A stretch of DNA of 64,000 bases from Flavobacteriaceae bacterium (GTDB lineage Bacteria > Bacteroidota > Bacteroidia > Flavobacteriales > Flavobacteriaceae). The notes beneath the pieces were generated by a model. The model had not been told where the DNA came from. It saw only the letters and a list, made by a program, of their open reading frames with translations, and did not search any database. Position 1 is the stretch's first letter. Every line of letters starts with the position of its first letter. The position numbers and the translations under genes are program-made. The DNA lies in contig PALG01000026.1 of assembly GCA_002707025.1 (NCBI GenBank), positions 164,422 through 228,421 on the forward strand, in the 5' to 3' direction. Shown here piece by piece: positions 7,838 to 16,952 of the stretch.

Positions 7838-9198
7838 TGGCAAAAGTAAAAACCACCTTTTTTTGTCAGAACTGTGGCACCCAATTTTCAAAATGGCAAG
7901 GGCAATGTACCTCTTGCAAGCAATGGAATACCATTGTGGAAGAAGTGGTTCAAAAAGCGGAAAAAACCAGCTGGAGAACCGAAACGGGTCCTTCAAAAAA
8001 GGTTTCCAAACCTTATAAAATTTCAGAAATACCCGTCAATCCGGAACAACGCTTAAATACCCAAAACGAAGAGCTCAATAGGGTTTTAGGTGGCGGATTG
8101 GTCCCTGGTTCTTTAACACTTTTGGGAGGGGAGCCTGGTATTGGAAAAAGTACACTGATGCTTCAGGTGGCTTTGCATTTACCGTATAAAACCCTATACG
8201 TTTCAGGAGAGGAAAGTGCCCAACAAATCAAACTTCGGGCAGAACGCATCACCAAAAATGCCGAAAACTGTTTCATCCTTACGGAAACCAAAACACAAAC
8301 GATATTTCAGCATATCGTGAATTTGGAACCCGATATTTTGGTTATCGATTCCATTCAAACGTTACAAACCGATCATATTGACAGTACCGCCGGAAGTATT
8401 TCCCAAATTCGGGAATGTACTGCAGAACTTATCAAGTTTGCCAAGGAAACCCATACTCCTGTAATTTTAATTGGACATATTACCAAAGATGGAACCATCG
8501 CAGGACCTAAAATTTTGGAACACATGGTCGATACGGTACTTCAGTTTGAAGGCGATCGCAATCATGTATACCGAATCCTTCGGGCGCATAAAAATCGCTT
8601 CGGAAGCACTAATGAACTCGGAATTTACGAAATGCAGGGCAACGGACTTCGGGAGGTTTCCAATCCTTCAGAAATACTCATTTCCAAAAACGATGAAGAC
8701 CTTAGCGGAACTACCATTGCAGCAACCCTAGAGGGTATGCGGCCATTGATGATTGAAATTCAGGCATTGGTAAGTACCGCCGTTTATGGAACGCCTCAAC
8801 GCAGTGCCACGGGCTACAATGCCAAACGTTTAAATATGCTGTTAGCCGTTTTGGAAAAGCGTGCCGGATTCAAATTAGGGGCAAAAGACGTGTTTCTTAA
8901 CATTACAGGAGGAATTACCGTGGACGACCCTGCCATCGATCTTGCGGTAGTCGCTGCTGTGCTTTCTTCCAATATTGATGTGGCGATTGACAAGTCCATG
9001 TGCTTTGCTGCCGAGATTGGACTGGCTGGAGAAGTGCGCCCGGTAACCCGAATCGAACAACGTATTTTGGAGGCGGAAAAACTGGGCTTCGGAAGCATTG
9101 TGATTTCCAAATACTGCAAAATTCCTAAGTCGAATAACAACATACAAATTATTAAAGTGGGAAAAGTACATGATGTGGTACACCACCTCTTTGGTTAA
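7837..9198 (+). CDS. radA: DNA repair protein RadA
   Basis: RadA is a RecA-like ATPase that helps process branched recombination intermediates. The 453-residue protein has the N-terminal zinc ribbon (Cys10, Cys13, Cys24, Cys27), a Walker A loop GGEPGIGKST at about residue 97, the RadA-specific KNRFG motif (in HKNRFGSTNELG, about residue 250) and a C-terminal Lon-protease-like domain (ITVDDPAIDLAVVAAVLSS). Start ATG 7837 overlaps the preceding stop by one base (TAATG), which indicates translational coupling. Length and all motifs are normal. Confidence 0.98.
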   Translation: MAKVKTTFFCQNCGTQFSKWQGQCTSCKQWNTIVEEVVQKAEKTSWRTETGPSKKVSKPYKISEIPVNPEQRLNTQNEELNRVLGGGLVPGSLTLLGGEPGIGKSTLMLQVALHLPYKTLYVSGEESAQQIKLRAERITKNAENCFILTETKTQTIFQHIVNLEPDILVIDSIQTLQTDHIDSTAGSISQIRECTAELIKFAKETHTPVILIGHITKDGTIAGPKILEHMVDTVLQFEGDRNHVYRILRAHKNRFGSTNELGIYEMQGNGLREVSNPSEILISKNDEDLSGTTIAATLEGMRPLMIEIQALVSTAVYGTPQRSATGYNAKRLNMLLAVLEKRAGFKLGAKDVFLNITGGITVDDPAIDLAVVAAVLSSNIDVAIDKSMCFAAEIGLAGEVRPVTRIEQRILEAEKLGFGSIVISKYCKIPKSNNNIQIIKVGKVHDVVHHLFG

Positions 9199-9235
9199 AA
9201 TTTCCCTAAAGCATGGATTGCTGCCTATTTTTTAT

Positions 9236-9243
9236 TAGTTTTA
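9236..9243 (+). promoter_or_regulatory. Weak candidate promoter of the his leader
   Basis: TAGTTTTA (one mismatch to TAnnTTTG) lies 8 bases before the leader ATG, with a TTG at 9218-9220, giving a 15-base spacer that is short for this promoter class. It would make the leader transcript almost leaderless. Confidence 0.3.
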
Positions 9244-9251
9244 CACCCAAC

Positions 9252-9314
9252 ATGAGAAATACACAATTACATCATCATCATTTTCATACTGGCTATCAGG
9301 CGAGTGGAGAATGA
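9252..9314 (+). CDS. Histidine-rich leader peptide of the his operon
   Basis: A 20-codon frame (ATG 9252, TGA 9312-9314) encodes a peptide with four consecutive His codons (residues 7-10) and a fifth at residue 12. It stands in the otherwise empty region between radA and hisG and is followed at once by a strong terminator hairpin. This is the layout of a ribosome-mediated his attenuator. The segment ATCAGGCG at 9295-9302, inside the leader and just beyond the His codons, is an exact copy of bases in the right arm of the terminator (9359-9366) and so can pair with the left arm as an antiterminator. A ribosome stalled at the His codons would leave it free; one that reaches the stop would cover it. 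This is inference from sequence, but the parts fit together closely. Confidence 0.85.
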   Translation: MRNTQLHHHHFHTGYQASGE

Positions 9315-9342
9315 TATGTAGTTAATTTATTCACATATTTAC

Positions 9343-9373
9343 AAACCCGTCTGAGCAAATCAGGCGGGTTTTT
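9343..9373 (+). terminator. Attenuator terminator of the his operon
   Basis: ACCCGTCTGA (9345-9354) pairs with TCAGGCGGGT (9360-9369) over 10 bp with one G-U pair, loop GCAAA, followed by a T run broken by one C. It lies between the leader peptide and hisG, so it would stop transcription before the operon when histidyl-tRNA is plentiful. CTGAGCAAA (9351-9359) can also pair with TTTGCTCAG at 9387-9395, a possible alternative fold that would break the terminator. Confidence 0.88.
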
Positions 9374-9414
9374 CTTTTCCATCAGGTTTGCTCAGGTTTT
9401 ATCGAAAAAGAAAA

Positions 9415-10272
9415 ATGAGCCTATTAAAAATTGCCATTCAAAAAAGTGGCCGACTACACGATAGTTCTTTAAAGCTATTGAAGGATTGTGGCATTGTTGC
9501 CGATAACGGAAACGACCAACTAAAGGTAAGCGCACAAAATTTTCCATTAGAAATATTGTACCTCCGCAATAGTGATATTCCACAATACTTGGAAGATGGC
9601 GTTGCAGATATCGCCATTGTGGGAGAAAATCTATTGGTGGAAAAGCAGAAGGAAATTGAAATTGTAGAGAAATTGGGGTTTTCAAAATGCCGGGTTTCTT
9701 TGGCCGTTCCAAAGGAAGTTTCCGTTAGCGACCTATCCTATTTTAATGGAAAAAAAATTGCCACATCCTATCCCAACACTTTAACTCAATTTCTAAACAA
9801 AAACAACATTTCCGCAGACATTCACTTCATATCAGGTTCGGTGGAAATCGCCCCTAACATTGGTTTGGCAGACGCTGTTTGCGACATTGTGAGTTCGGGA
9901 TCTACTTTGTTTAAAAACGGATTGAAAGAAGTTAAGACGATCCTTACTTCGGAAGCTGTTTTAGCTAAATCCAAAAAAATTAAAGCTGATAAAAAGGTGA
10001 TTCTGGACCAGCTTAGCTTTCGTATTCGAGCTGTATTGAAAGCACAAGACACCAAATATATTTTGATGAATGTTCCCAACGATAAAATCGAGTCCGTAAG
10101 TGCCATCCTGCCTGTTATGAAATCACCTACCGTCTTACCACTGGCTATGGAAGGCTGGAGCTCGCTGCACTCGGTCATTCAGGAAAATCAGTTCTGGGAA
10201 GTGATTGATGAATTAAAATCTGCCGGAGCCGAAGGCATCCTTATTGCTCCCATCGAAAAAATTATTTTATGA
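9415..10272 (+). CDS. hisG: ATP phosphoribosyltransferase, long form
   Basis: HisG joins ATP and PRPP, the first and feedback-inhibited step of histidine synthesis. The 285-residue product is the long form: catalytic domain (IAIQKSGRL at the start; DIVSSGSTL as the PRPP loop) plus the C-terminal ACT-like regulatory domain (from about residue 215, PTVLPLAMEGW). HisZ is therefore not required. ATG 9415 is chosen because the protein then begins MSLLKIAIQKSGRL; a longer frame from 9388 would start inside the attenuator region. It is the first gene of the operon and overlaps hisD by 4 bases (ATGA). Confidence 0.97.
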   Translation: MSLLKIAIQKSGRLHDSSLKLLKDCGIVADNGNDQLKVSAQNFPLEILYLRNSDIPQYLEDGVADIAIVGENLLVEKQKEIEIVEKLGFSKCRVSLAVPKEVSVSDLSYFNGKKIATSYPNTLTQFLNKNNISADIHFISGSVEIAPNIGLADAVCDIVSSGSTLFKNGLKEVKTILTSEAVLAKSKKIKADKKVILDQLSFRIRAVLKAQDTKYILMNVPNDKIESVSAILPVMKSPTVLPLAMEGWSSLHSVIQENQFWEVIDELKSAGAEGILIAPIEKIIL

Positions 10273-11558
10273 TAAAATCCTTTGTAAATCCGTCACCTGA
10301 AACATGGGAAACGCTTTCCGAACGGCCAAAGTTGGAAAATGATTCTGTTGATAAACGTGTTTCCGAAATCCTTCAAAAAGTTAAAGAAGAAGGCGACTCT
10401 GCCTTAAAGTTTTATACGCAGAATTTTGATGGCTGCGATCTTTCTTCTTTATGGGTTTCCCCGCAGGAAATCACAGAAGCATCTCTATATGTTTCTAAAG
10501 AATTGAAAAAAGCCATCAAAACTGCAAAAGCAAACATCAAGGCTTTTCATAAACCACAATGCAAAGAAGAAAAACGCATTAAGACGACCAAAGGGGTAGC
10601 TTGCTGGAGAAAACAGGTCCCCATCGAAAAAGTGGGGCTTTACATCCCAGGAGGCACTGCCCCGTTGTTCTCTACCGTGTTAATGCTGGGAATCCCAGCC
10701 AAACTGGCAGGTTGCAAAGAAATCATCGTTTGCACCCCTCCCCAAAAGGACGGATCGATTGCTCCAGAAATCTTGTTTACCGCAAAACTACTGGGCATCG
10801 AAAAAATTGTAAAATGCGGAGGGGCGCAGGCCATCGCTGGGCTCACTTATGGCACTCAAAGCATTCCTAAGGTATCTAAAATATTTGGGCCCGGAAATGC
10901 GTACATAACGGCTGCTAAGCAAAAAGTGCAACAAGAGGGGGTTGCTATCGATATGCCCGCAGGGCCCAGTGAAGTACTCATCATCGCCGATCGTTCCAGC
11001 AACCCTGCTTTTGTAGCGGCCGACTTACTTTCGCAGGCAGAACATGGGGTGGATAGCCAGATTGTATTGGTTTCCAATGATCCTTCCACTGTTGAAAAGG
11101 TAACCGTGGAACTACAAAAACAAATCGAATTGCTTCCAAGAAAGGAAATCGTTGAAAAGGCCTTAACGAATAGTTTTTCTGTAGTATTTGAAACCCTTAA
11201 AACCTGTTTTGAATTTAGCAATGCCTATGCACCAGAGCATTTAATCATTGCTTCCAAAAAAGCCGAAAGTTATGCAAATCTTGTCGTCAATGCCGGCTCA
11301 GTTTTTCTTGGAAATTATAGTTGTGAAAGCGCGGGCGATTACGCTTCGGGTACCAACCACACCTTACCTACTCACGGATTTGCCAAAAGTTACAGTGGGG
11401 TTTCGGTAGATAGTTTCTGCAAAAATATCACGTTTCAGAAAATCACCAAAAAAGGGATCGAAAACCTCGGTCCTACTATTGAAGTCATGGCAGCCGCAGA
11501 AGGCCTGGAAGCACATAAAAATGCCGTTTCAATCCGATTAAAATCCCTAAAAAAATGA
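10269..11558 (+). CDS. hisD: Histidinol dehydrogenase
   Basis: HisD oxidises histidinol to histidine in two NAD-dependent steps, ending the pathway. The 429-residue protein shows the expected elements: VGLYIPGGTAPLFSTVLM, the GPGNAYITAAK segment, SQAEHGVDSQ (zinc-ligand Gln and His), YAPEHLII (catalytic Glu-His) and SAGDYASGTNHTLPT. Overlaps of 4 bases on both sides (with hisG and hisC) show translational coupling. Confidence 0.98.
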   Translation: MIKSFVNPSPETWETLSERPKLENDSVDKRVSEILQKVKEEGDSALKFYTQNFDGCDLSSLWVSPQEITEASLYVSKELKKAIKTAKANIKAFHKPQCKEEKRIKTTKGVACWRKQVPIEKVGLYIPGGTAPLFSTVLMLGIPAKLAGCKEIIVCTPPQKDGSIAPEILFTAKLLGIEKIVKCGGAQAIAGLTYGTQSIPKVSKIFGPGNAYITAAKQKVQQEGVAIDMPAGPSEVLIIADRSSNPAFVAADLLSQAEHGVDSQIVLVSNDPSTVEKVTVELQKQIELLPRKEIVEKALTNSFSVVFETLKTCFEFSNAYAPEHLIIASKKAESYANLVVNAGSVFLGNYSCESAGDYASGTNHTLPTHGFAKSYSGVSVDSFCKNITFQKITKKGIENLGPTIEVMAAAEGLEAHKNAVSIRLKSLKK

Positions 11559-12586
11559 TGGAATTGGCAACTCTTGTTCGAAAAAACATACAGGGTTTAA
11601 CGCCCTATTCCAGTGCGCGGGGAGAATTCTCAGGAAGTGCAGAAATATTCCTAGATGCTAATGAAAATCCCTTTGGAACCTTCAATCGCTACCCAGATCC
11701 TTATCAGCAAGCATTGAAAAAGGAAATCGCACAATTAAAAGATCTTCCTGTGGAAAATATTTTTATAGGAAATGGCAGTGACGAAGCGATCGACTTGTTA
11801 TTTCGTGTTTTTTGTGAGCCCGGAAAAGACAAAGCCCTCATTTTTCCCCCTACCTACGGAATGTATCGCGTTTCGGCTCAAATTAATGATGTGAGTCTTA
11901 TTGAGGTTCCCTTAAACAATCAATTTTTGATTTCTGAAGCTTCCGTTGCGCCTTTCCTGAAAGACCCCCTTTTAAAGCTTCTTTTTGTGTGTTCGCCCAA
12001 CAACCCCACGGGAAATTTGATTCCGCATAAAACCTTACTAAGACTATTGAAAAACTTTTCGGGAATTGTCGTAGTGGATGAAGCCTATATCGATTTTTCT
12101 GAAGGCCCTTCGGCCCTGGAGTTACTTCCGGAATTTCCAAATCTGGTAGTACTCCAAACCCTCAGTAAAGCATGGGGACAAGCGGGTTTGCGTATTGGAT
12201 TTGCCTTTGGGGCTTCAGAAATTATTTCCTACCTCAACAAGGTGAAACCACCCTACAATGTTAGTTCGGCCAATCAGCAACAGGCATTGAAGGCACTTCA
12301 AAACAGCGCACAATTTGAAAAGAATAGACAACTTATCCTTTCAGAAAAAAAACGAATGGAAAAGGCCCTGGAAAAAATACCGGGCGTGCAAAAAATATTT
12401 CCTTCGGAAACCAATTTTCTACTGCTACAAATAGAAAATGCCCCAGAAATTTACCGACAACTCATCGCACAAAAAATCATTGTCCGAAACCGGGATCGAC
12501 AAATCGAAAACACCTTACGGATTACAATAGGCTGTCCTTCTGAAAACGAAAAACTATTACAAACCCTTCAAAATATCACTTCATGA
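11555..12586 (+). CDS. hisC: Histidinol-phosphate aminotransferase
   Basis: HisC is a PLP enzyme that converts imidazole-acetol phosphate to histidinol phosphate with glutamate as donor. The 343-residue product has the fold-type I motifs: LDANENPFG near the start, [19 protein letters not shown] and the PLP lysine in [15 protein letters not shown] (about residue 205). Two tandem ATG codons (11555, 11558) are possible starts; the first makes the 4-base ATGA overlap with hisD seen throughout this operon. Confidence 0.97.
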   Translation: MMELATLVRKNIQGLTPYSSARGEFSGSAEIFLDANENPFGTFNRYPDPYQQALKKEIAQLKDLPVENIFIGNGSDEAIDLLFRVFCEPGKDKALIFPPTYGMYRVSAQINDVSLIEVPLNNQFLISEASVAPFLKDPLLKLLFVCSPNNPTGNLIPHKTLLRLLKNFSGIVVVDEAYIDFSEGPSALELLPEFPNLVVLQTLSKAWGQAGLRIGFAFGASEIISYLNKVKPPYNVSSANQQQALKALQNSAQFEKNRQLILSEKKRMEKALEKIPGVQKIFPSETNFLLLQIENAPEIYRQLIAQKIIVRNRDRQIENTLRITIGCPSENEKLLQTLQNITS

Positions 12587-13674
12587 AAAAAGTACTGTTT
12601 ATAGACCGTGACGGCACCTTAATTTTGGAGCCTCCCATCACCGAACAGGTAGACTCCTTGGAAGCATTGGAGTTCTATCCTGGAGTTTTTCAATGGCTCT
12701 CCCGAATCGTTAGGGAGTTGGATTATGAACTCGTAATGGTGACCAACCAAGACGGTTTGGGTACCGAATCGTTCCCAGAAGAAACCTTTTGGCCAGCACA
12801 TGAAAAAATGCTCACCGCCTTTAAAAATGAAGATATTGTATTTCAGGAAGTGTTCATTGACAGATCGTTTGCTGAAGAAAAACTACCTACCCGGAAACCC
12901 GGTACGGGAATGTTGCAGAAATACCTTTTCGGAAATTACGACCTCCAAAACTCGTTTGTAATTGGCGACCGGGAAAGCGACGTGGTATTGGCGGAGAATT
13001 TAGGAGCACAGGGAATTTTTCTGGGAGAACAATGTAATCGAAAAACTGCCTTGTATACAAGAAGTTGGGAAGCCATCTATCGTTTTTTAAAAGCTATGCC
13101 AAGAACTGCCCAAGTGGTGAGAAATACCCACGAAACCCAAGTACAGGCAATGGTAAATCTGGATGGAAAAGGAAAGGCTTCTATAGAAACCGGACTGCCC
13201 TTTTTGGATCACATGCTGGAGCAAATAGCCAAACACGGTGCTATCGATTTAGAGATTAAAGTGAATGGCGACCTCGAGGTAGATGAGCACCATACCATCG
13301 AAGATACTGCCTTGGCGCTAGGTGAAGGTATTTTAAAAGCTCTAGGAACTAAAAAAGGAATGGAAAGGTATGGGTTTTTGTTACCCATGGACGATTGTTT
13401 GGCTCAAGTAGCCTTGGATTTTGGCGGAAGGCCTTGGCTGGTCTGGGAAGCAAACTTTACCAGGGAAAAAATTGGAGATGTCCCTACGGAAATGTTCTTC
13501 CATTTTTTTAAATCGTTTAGCGATACGGCTAAGTGCAACCTCAATATAAAAGCCGAGGGAACCAACGAACATCATAAAATTGAAGCGATATTCAAAGGGT
13601 TTGCAAAAGCCCTTAAAATGGCCGTTCAAAGAAATGATACCTATACCCTTCCAAGTACTAAAGGAACCTTATGA
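12583..13674 (+). CDS. hisB: Bifunctional histidinol-phosphatase / imidazoleglycerol-phosphate dehydratase
   Basis: The 363-residue protein fuses two enzymes. The N-terminal HAD phosphatase (residues 1 to about 165; nucleophile Asp in FIDRDGTLI) acts on histidinol phosphate, and the C-terminal dehydratase (about 170-363; the metal-binding [14 protein letters not shown] and a second NEHHKIEA) acts on imidazole-glycerol phosphate. The fused form means that no separate histidinol phosphatase gene is needed. It overlaps hisC and hisH by 4 bases each. Confidence 0.98.
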   Translation: MKKVLFIDRDGTLILEPPITEQVDSLEALEFYPGVFQWLSRIVRELDYELVMVTNQDGLGTESFPEETFWPAHEKMLTAFKNEDIVFQEVFIDRSFAEEKLPTRKPGTGMLQKYLFGNYDLQNSFVIGDRESDVVLAENLGAQGIFLGEQCNRKTALYTRSWEAIYRFLKAMPRTAQVVRNTHETQVQAMVNLDGKGKASIETGLPFLDHMLEQIAKHGAIDLEIKVNGDLEVDEHHTIEDTALALGEGILKALGTKKGMERYGFLLPMDDCLAQVALDFGGRPWLVWEANFTREKIGDVPTEMFFHFFKSFSDTAKCNLNIKAEGTNEHHKIEAIFKGFAKALKMAVQRNDTYTLPSTKGTL

Positions 13675-14249
13675 TTACACTATTGAAATACAATGCCGGA
13701 AACATTCTTTCGGTACAAAATGCCTTGAACAGACTAGGATACGATTCTGTCGTTACCCATGATAAAAAAGTATTGGAAAAAGCCGAAAAAGTTATTATCC
13801 CCGGAGTGGGCGAAGCAAGTTCTGCCATGGAGTACCTAAAAGCGCATGAATTGGATGTGCTCATTCCGAAGTTACAACAACCCGTATTGGGGATTTGTTT
13901 GGGGCTTCAGCTATTATGTCGCTCCAGCGAAGAGGGAAATGCTTTATGTCTAGGTGTTTTTGATAGTGAAGTGGTAAGGTTTCCTTCTACAGAAATGATT
14001 CCGCATATGGGTTGGAATAACTGTACTGAATTGGCAGGAACGCTTACTAAGAACATTCCCGAGACAGCCGACTTTTACTATGTGCATAGTTTTTATGCAA
14101 CACGTTCGAAGCATACAAAATCGATTTGCCACTATGGCATTCCTTTCAGTGCTACTTTGGAAAAAGACAATTTCTTCGCGACACAGTTCCATCCCGAGAA
14201 ATCGGCTTCGGTGGGTACTATTTTACTAAAAAACTTTTTGGAATTATGA
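13671..14249 (+). CDS. hisH: Imidazole glycerol phosphate synthase, glutaminase subunit
   Basis: HisH releases ammonia from glutamine and passes it to HisF. The 192-residue class I amidotransferase has the oxyanion region [12 protein letters not shown], the nucleophile Cys in [10 protein letters not shown] (about residue 76) and the His/Glu pair in TQFHPEKS near the C-terminus. It starts with ATGATTACA overlapping hisB by 4 bases and overlaps hisA by 4. Confidence 0.97.
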   Translation: MITLLKYNAGNILSVQNALNRLGYDSVVTHDKKVLEKAEKVIIPGVGEASSAMEYLKAHELDVLIPKLQQPVLGICLGLQLLCRSSEEGNALCLGVFDSEVVRFPSTEMIPHMGWNNCTELAGTLTKNIPETADFYYVHSFYATRSKHTKSICHYGIPFSATLEKDNFFATQFHPEKSASVGTILLKNFLEL

Positions 14250-14959
14250 AAATTATACCCGCTTTGGATATCATAGATGGAAAATGTGTACGCCTCTCGC
14301 AAGGTGATTATAATACCCAAAAAATCTATAACGAAAACCCACTGGAAGTAGCCCAGCAATTGGAAGGGGCAGGGCTTCAGTATTTGCATTTGGTAGATTT
14401 GGATGGTGCTAAAGCCCAAAAGGTTGTGAACTACAAGGTTTTGGAAACCATTGCCTCGAAAACGCGTCTTCATATTGATTTTGGCGGCGGATTAAAAAGC
14501 AGCCAGGATCTAAAAATTGCTTTTGAAAGCGGCGCACAACAAATTACTGGCGGTAGCATTGCCGTAGCACAGCCTGAGGTGTTTTTGCAGTGGCTTGGCG
14601 AGTACGGCCCAGAAAAAATACTGTTGGGGGCCGATTGTAAAAACAGGATGATTGCCACGCATGGTTGGCTAAAACAAGCTGGGTGGGAGGTATTGGATTT
14701 TATTAAAACCTATGAAAAACAAGGCGTCACACAAGTAGTTTGTACCGACATTGCCAAAGATGGAATGTTGGAAGGTCCTTCTTTCGGGCTGTACGAAGAA
14801 ATCCTGAAAGAAACTTCGGTGCAATTAATTGCTAGCGGAGGGATAGCTTCCCTGGAAGACCTCAAAAAATTGAAGGAAATGGGCTGCGAAGCCGCCATAT
14901 TGGGCAAGGCAATTTATGAAGGAACCCTTTCATTAACACAATTGGCTAGCGTATGTTAA
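14246..14959 (+). CDS. hisA: ProFAR isomerase
   Basis: HisA performs the Amadori rearrangement of ProFAR to PRFAR. The 237-residue TIM barrel starts [17 protein letters not shown] (catalytic Asp8), with [27 protein letters not shown] in place of the more usual LGxDxxxG segment, [13 protein letters not shown] and the final phosphate loop [11 protein letters not shown]. The start at 14246 forms the operon's usual 4-base overlap with hisH; a longer open frame running back into hisH is not used. Confidence 0.96.
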   Translation: MKIIPALDIIDGKCVRLSQGDYNTQKIYNENPLEVAQQLEGAGLQYLHLVDLDGAKAQKVVNYKVLETIASKTRLHIDFGGGLKSSQDLKIAFESGAQQITGGSIAVAQPEVFLQWLGEYGPEKILLGADCKNRMIATHGWLKQAGWEVLDFIKTYEKQGVTQVVCTDIAKDGMLEGPSFGLYEEILKETSVQLIASGGIASLEDLKKLKEMGCEAAILGKAIYEGTLSLTQLASVC

Positions 14960-15711
14960 AGAAAAGGATCATACCCTGTTTGGATATCAAAAACGGACGC
15001 ACCGTAAAAGGCATTAACTTTAAAGGGCTCCGCGACGCAGGAGATCCCATTGCATTGGCCCAAAAGTATGAGGAAGAAGGGGCAGACGAATTGGTGTTTT
15101 TGGATATTTCGGCTACGGAAGAACGCAGGGCGACACTCCTCCCCTTGGTCCAGGAAATAGCCCACCATCTTAGCATTCCTTTTACTGTTGGGGGCGGCAT
15201 TCAATCGGTTCGCGATGTCTCTAATTTATTACAGGCGGGAGCCGATAAAGTCTCCCTCAATAGTGCCGCTGTAAACAACCCAAAGCTCATTCAAGAACTT
15301 TCCATGGCTTTTGGGAGACAGTGTATTGTTCTAGCGATCGACTCCAAGGAAATCTTTGGAAAAGACACCGTATTTATCCATGGTGGTAAAAAACCCACGG
15401 AACTTGAAACCTTGGATTGGGCACGAAGGGGAATCGATTTGGGGGCAGGGGAGCTCCTCCTTACTTCCATGGATTTTGACGGCACCAAAAAAGGTTTTGA
15501 CCTTCGATTGCTTCAAAAGATATCGAAAGCCCTACCGGTACCCATCATTGCTTCAGGAGGGGCTGGAAATACCACTCATTTTTCAGAAGTATTTACAAAA
15601 ACAAACGTCACAGGAGCCCTCGCTGCCAGTATTTTTCACTTTGGGGAAATCGCCATTCCCGCATTAAAACAAGAATTACAACAACAAAAAATTCCCGTAC
15701 GATGGATTTAG
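14953..15711 (+). CDS. hisF: Imidazole glycerol phosphate synthase, cyclase subunit
   Basis: HisF uses ammonia from HisH to close the imidazole ring, giving imidazole-glycerol phosphate and AICAR. The 252-residue half-barrel-duplicated TIM barrel has Asp11 in [14 protein letters not shown], the first phosphate loop [10 protein letters not shown], a second catalytic Asp in LAIDSKE (about residue 130), [13 protein letters not shown] and the second phosphate loop [13 protein letters not shown]. It overlaps hisA by 7 bases and hisIE by 10. Confidence 0.98.
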   Translation: MLKKRIIPCLDIKNGRTVKGINFKGLRDAGDPIALAQKYEEEGADELVFLDISATEERRATLLPLVQEIAHHLSIPFTVGGGIQSVRDVSNLLQAGADKVSLNSAAVNNPKLIQELSMAFGRQCIVLAIDSKEIFGKDTVFIHGGKKPTELETLDWARRGIDLGAGELLLTSMDFDGTKKGFDLRLLQKISKALPVPIIASGGAGNTTHFSEVFTKTNVTGALAASIFHFGEIAIPALKQELQQQKIPVRWI

Positions 15712-16295
15712 ATTTCAGTAAAGAAAATGGATTAATTCCTGCGATTGTGCAGCATGCAAACACCCTTCAGGTATTGATGGTGGGATATATGAACCCGGAA
15801 GCCCTTCAGAAAACAAAGGAAACCGGACAGGTAACTTTTTTCAGCAGAAGCAAACAACGGCTGTGGACCAAGGGGGAGACCTCTGGAAATACTTTGTCCC
15901 TTGTCGAAATACAATCCGATTGCGATCATGACACGCTCTTAATTAAGGCAATACCCCAAGGACCTACCTGCCACAAAGGTTCGTTTAGCTGTTTCGGGGA
16001 ACAAGAAGCAAAAGGCTTTTTATACGCCCTCGAGCAAACCATTCATGAAAGAATTGAACACAAACAGCAAGGGTCGTATACGTATGGGCTATTCCAAAAA
16101 GGACTCAATAAAGTCGCCCAAAAAGTAGGGGAAGAAGCTGTAGAACTTGTGATTGAAGCAAAAGACAATGACTCGAATTTATTTAAAAATGAAGCAGCCG
16201 ATTTGCTGTATCATTTTTTAATTCTTCTGAAAGCCAAGGGAGAGACCCTTAAGGCGATAGAAACCGTACTGCAAGAGCGGCACGCAAATGGTTAA
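15702..16295 (+). CDS. hisI: Bifunctional phosphoribosyl-AMP cyclohydrolase / phosphoribosyl-ATP pyrophosphatase
   Basis: The 197-residue HisIE fusion carries out steps 2 and 3 of the pathway. The N-terminal cyclohydrolase part (1 to about 110) has [19 protein letters not shown] and the zinc/magnesium site SDCDHDTLL...[12 protein letters not shown]. The C-terminal helical pyrophosphatase (about 115-197) has [14 protein letters not shown] and [14 protein letters not shown]. It is the last gene of the operon. Its TAA overlaps, on the opposite strand, the stop of the exonuclease gene (shared TTAA), with no terminator hairpin between them. Confidence 0.97.
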   Translation: MDLDFSKENGLIPAIVQHANTLQVLMVGYMNPEALQKTKETGQVTFFSRSKQRLWTKGETSGNTLSLVEIQSDCDHDTLLIKAIPQGPTCHKGSFSCFGEQEAKGFLYALEQTIHERIEHKQQGSYTYGLFQKGLNKVAQKVGEEAVELVIEAKDNDSNLFKNEAADLLYHFLILLKAKGETLKAIETVLQERHANG

Positions 16296-16951
16296 AAAAG
16301 CTTTGTGTGTTGTGTTTCCATTAACAGGTCGTGTAGCTTTACCGTGCGTTCCTTTTGCAGCCGCTTTAGGATCTTTTGAAAAACCTGTGCCGTAATAAGG
16401 GCATCCCCCAAGGCATTGTGTCGATCGTGCTGCGCAACTTTTAACTCTTTACAAAGTGCATCCAAAGAAACCGGTTGTTGTGGTTTTCCCAACAACATAG
16501 CGTATAATTGAGCCGTATCTATTAGACGGTTTTTGAGTTTGGGCAGTTGCATGGATTTCAAGGCCCGGTTGATCATGGTCACGTCGAATGGCGTATGATG
16601 TGCTACCAATATGGAGTTTCCAATATACTCCAAAAAGCGTTGTACTGCTTCGGCTTCAGGGATTTTTTGAAGGTTGCCTTGTTTACGAATTCCGTGGATT
16701 GAAACCGTTTCACGGTTAAATTTTTCTTGGGTAATAAACACCTCAAAGCTATTTCCAACGACAATTTTATTATTTTGAAGGCTCACGGCACCCATAGATA
16801 GCAATTTATCTTCGGAAGGGTTTAATCCCGTCGTTTCGGTGTCAAAAACCACAAAGCGATTTTCTTCAATTTGCTGCGGAAGTTTTTCTGAAAAGGTGCT
16901 TTCATAAGCTTTCCAAAATTCTGGATATTTTTTCTTTGAAAATAGACCCAT
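16292..16951 (-). CDS. DnaQ-like 3'-5' exonuclease (DEDDh)
   Basis: The 219-residue protein is a single RNase T/DnaQ-type domain. ExoI is FVVFDTETTGL (Asp, Glu), ExoII is VAHHTPFDVTMINRAL (Asp) and ExoIII is HDRHNALGDALITAQVF (His, Asp), so all DEDDh catalytic residues are present. It lacks polymerase or UvrC-like domains, so the substrate is unknown. It starts 1 base after the stop of the cNMP/CBS/DUF294 gene and the two must be one transcript; the same pairing beside acetate-uptake genes is, to my knowledge, widespread in Gram-negative bacteria. A nucleotide-turnover or RNA role linked to that protein is plausible but unproven. Confidence 0.88.
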   Translation of the reverse strand: MGLFSKKKYPEFWKAYESTFSEKLPQQIEENRFVVFDTETTGLNPSEDKLLSMGAVSLQNNKIVVGNSFEVFITQEKFNRETVSIHGIRKQGNLQKIPEAEAVQRFLEYIGNSILVAHHTPFDVTMINRALKSMQLPKLKNRLIDTAQLYAMLLGKPQQPVSLDALCKELKVAQHDRHNALGDALITAQVFQKILKRLQKERTVKLHDLLMETQHTKLF

Positions 16952-16952
16952 C

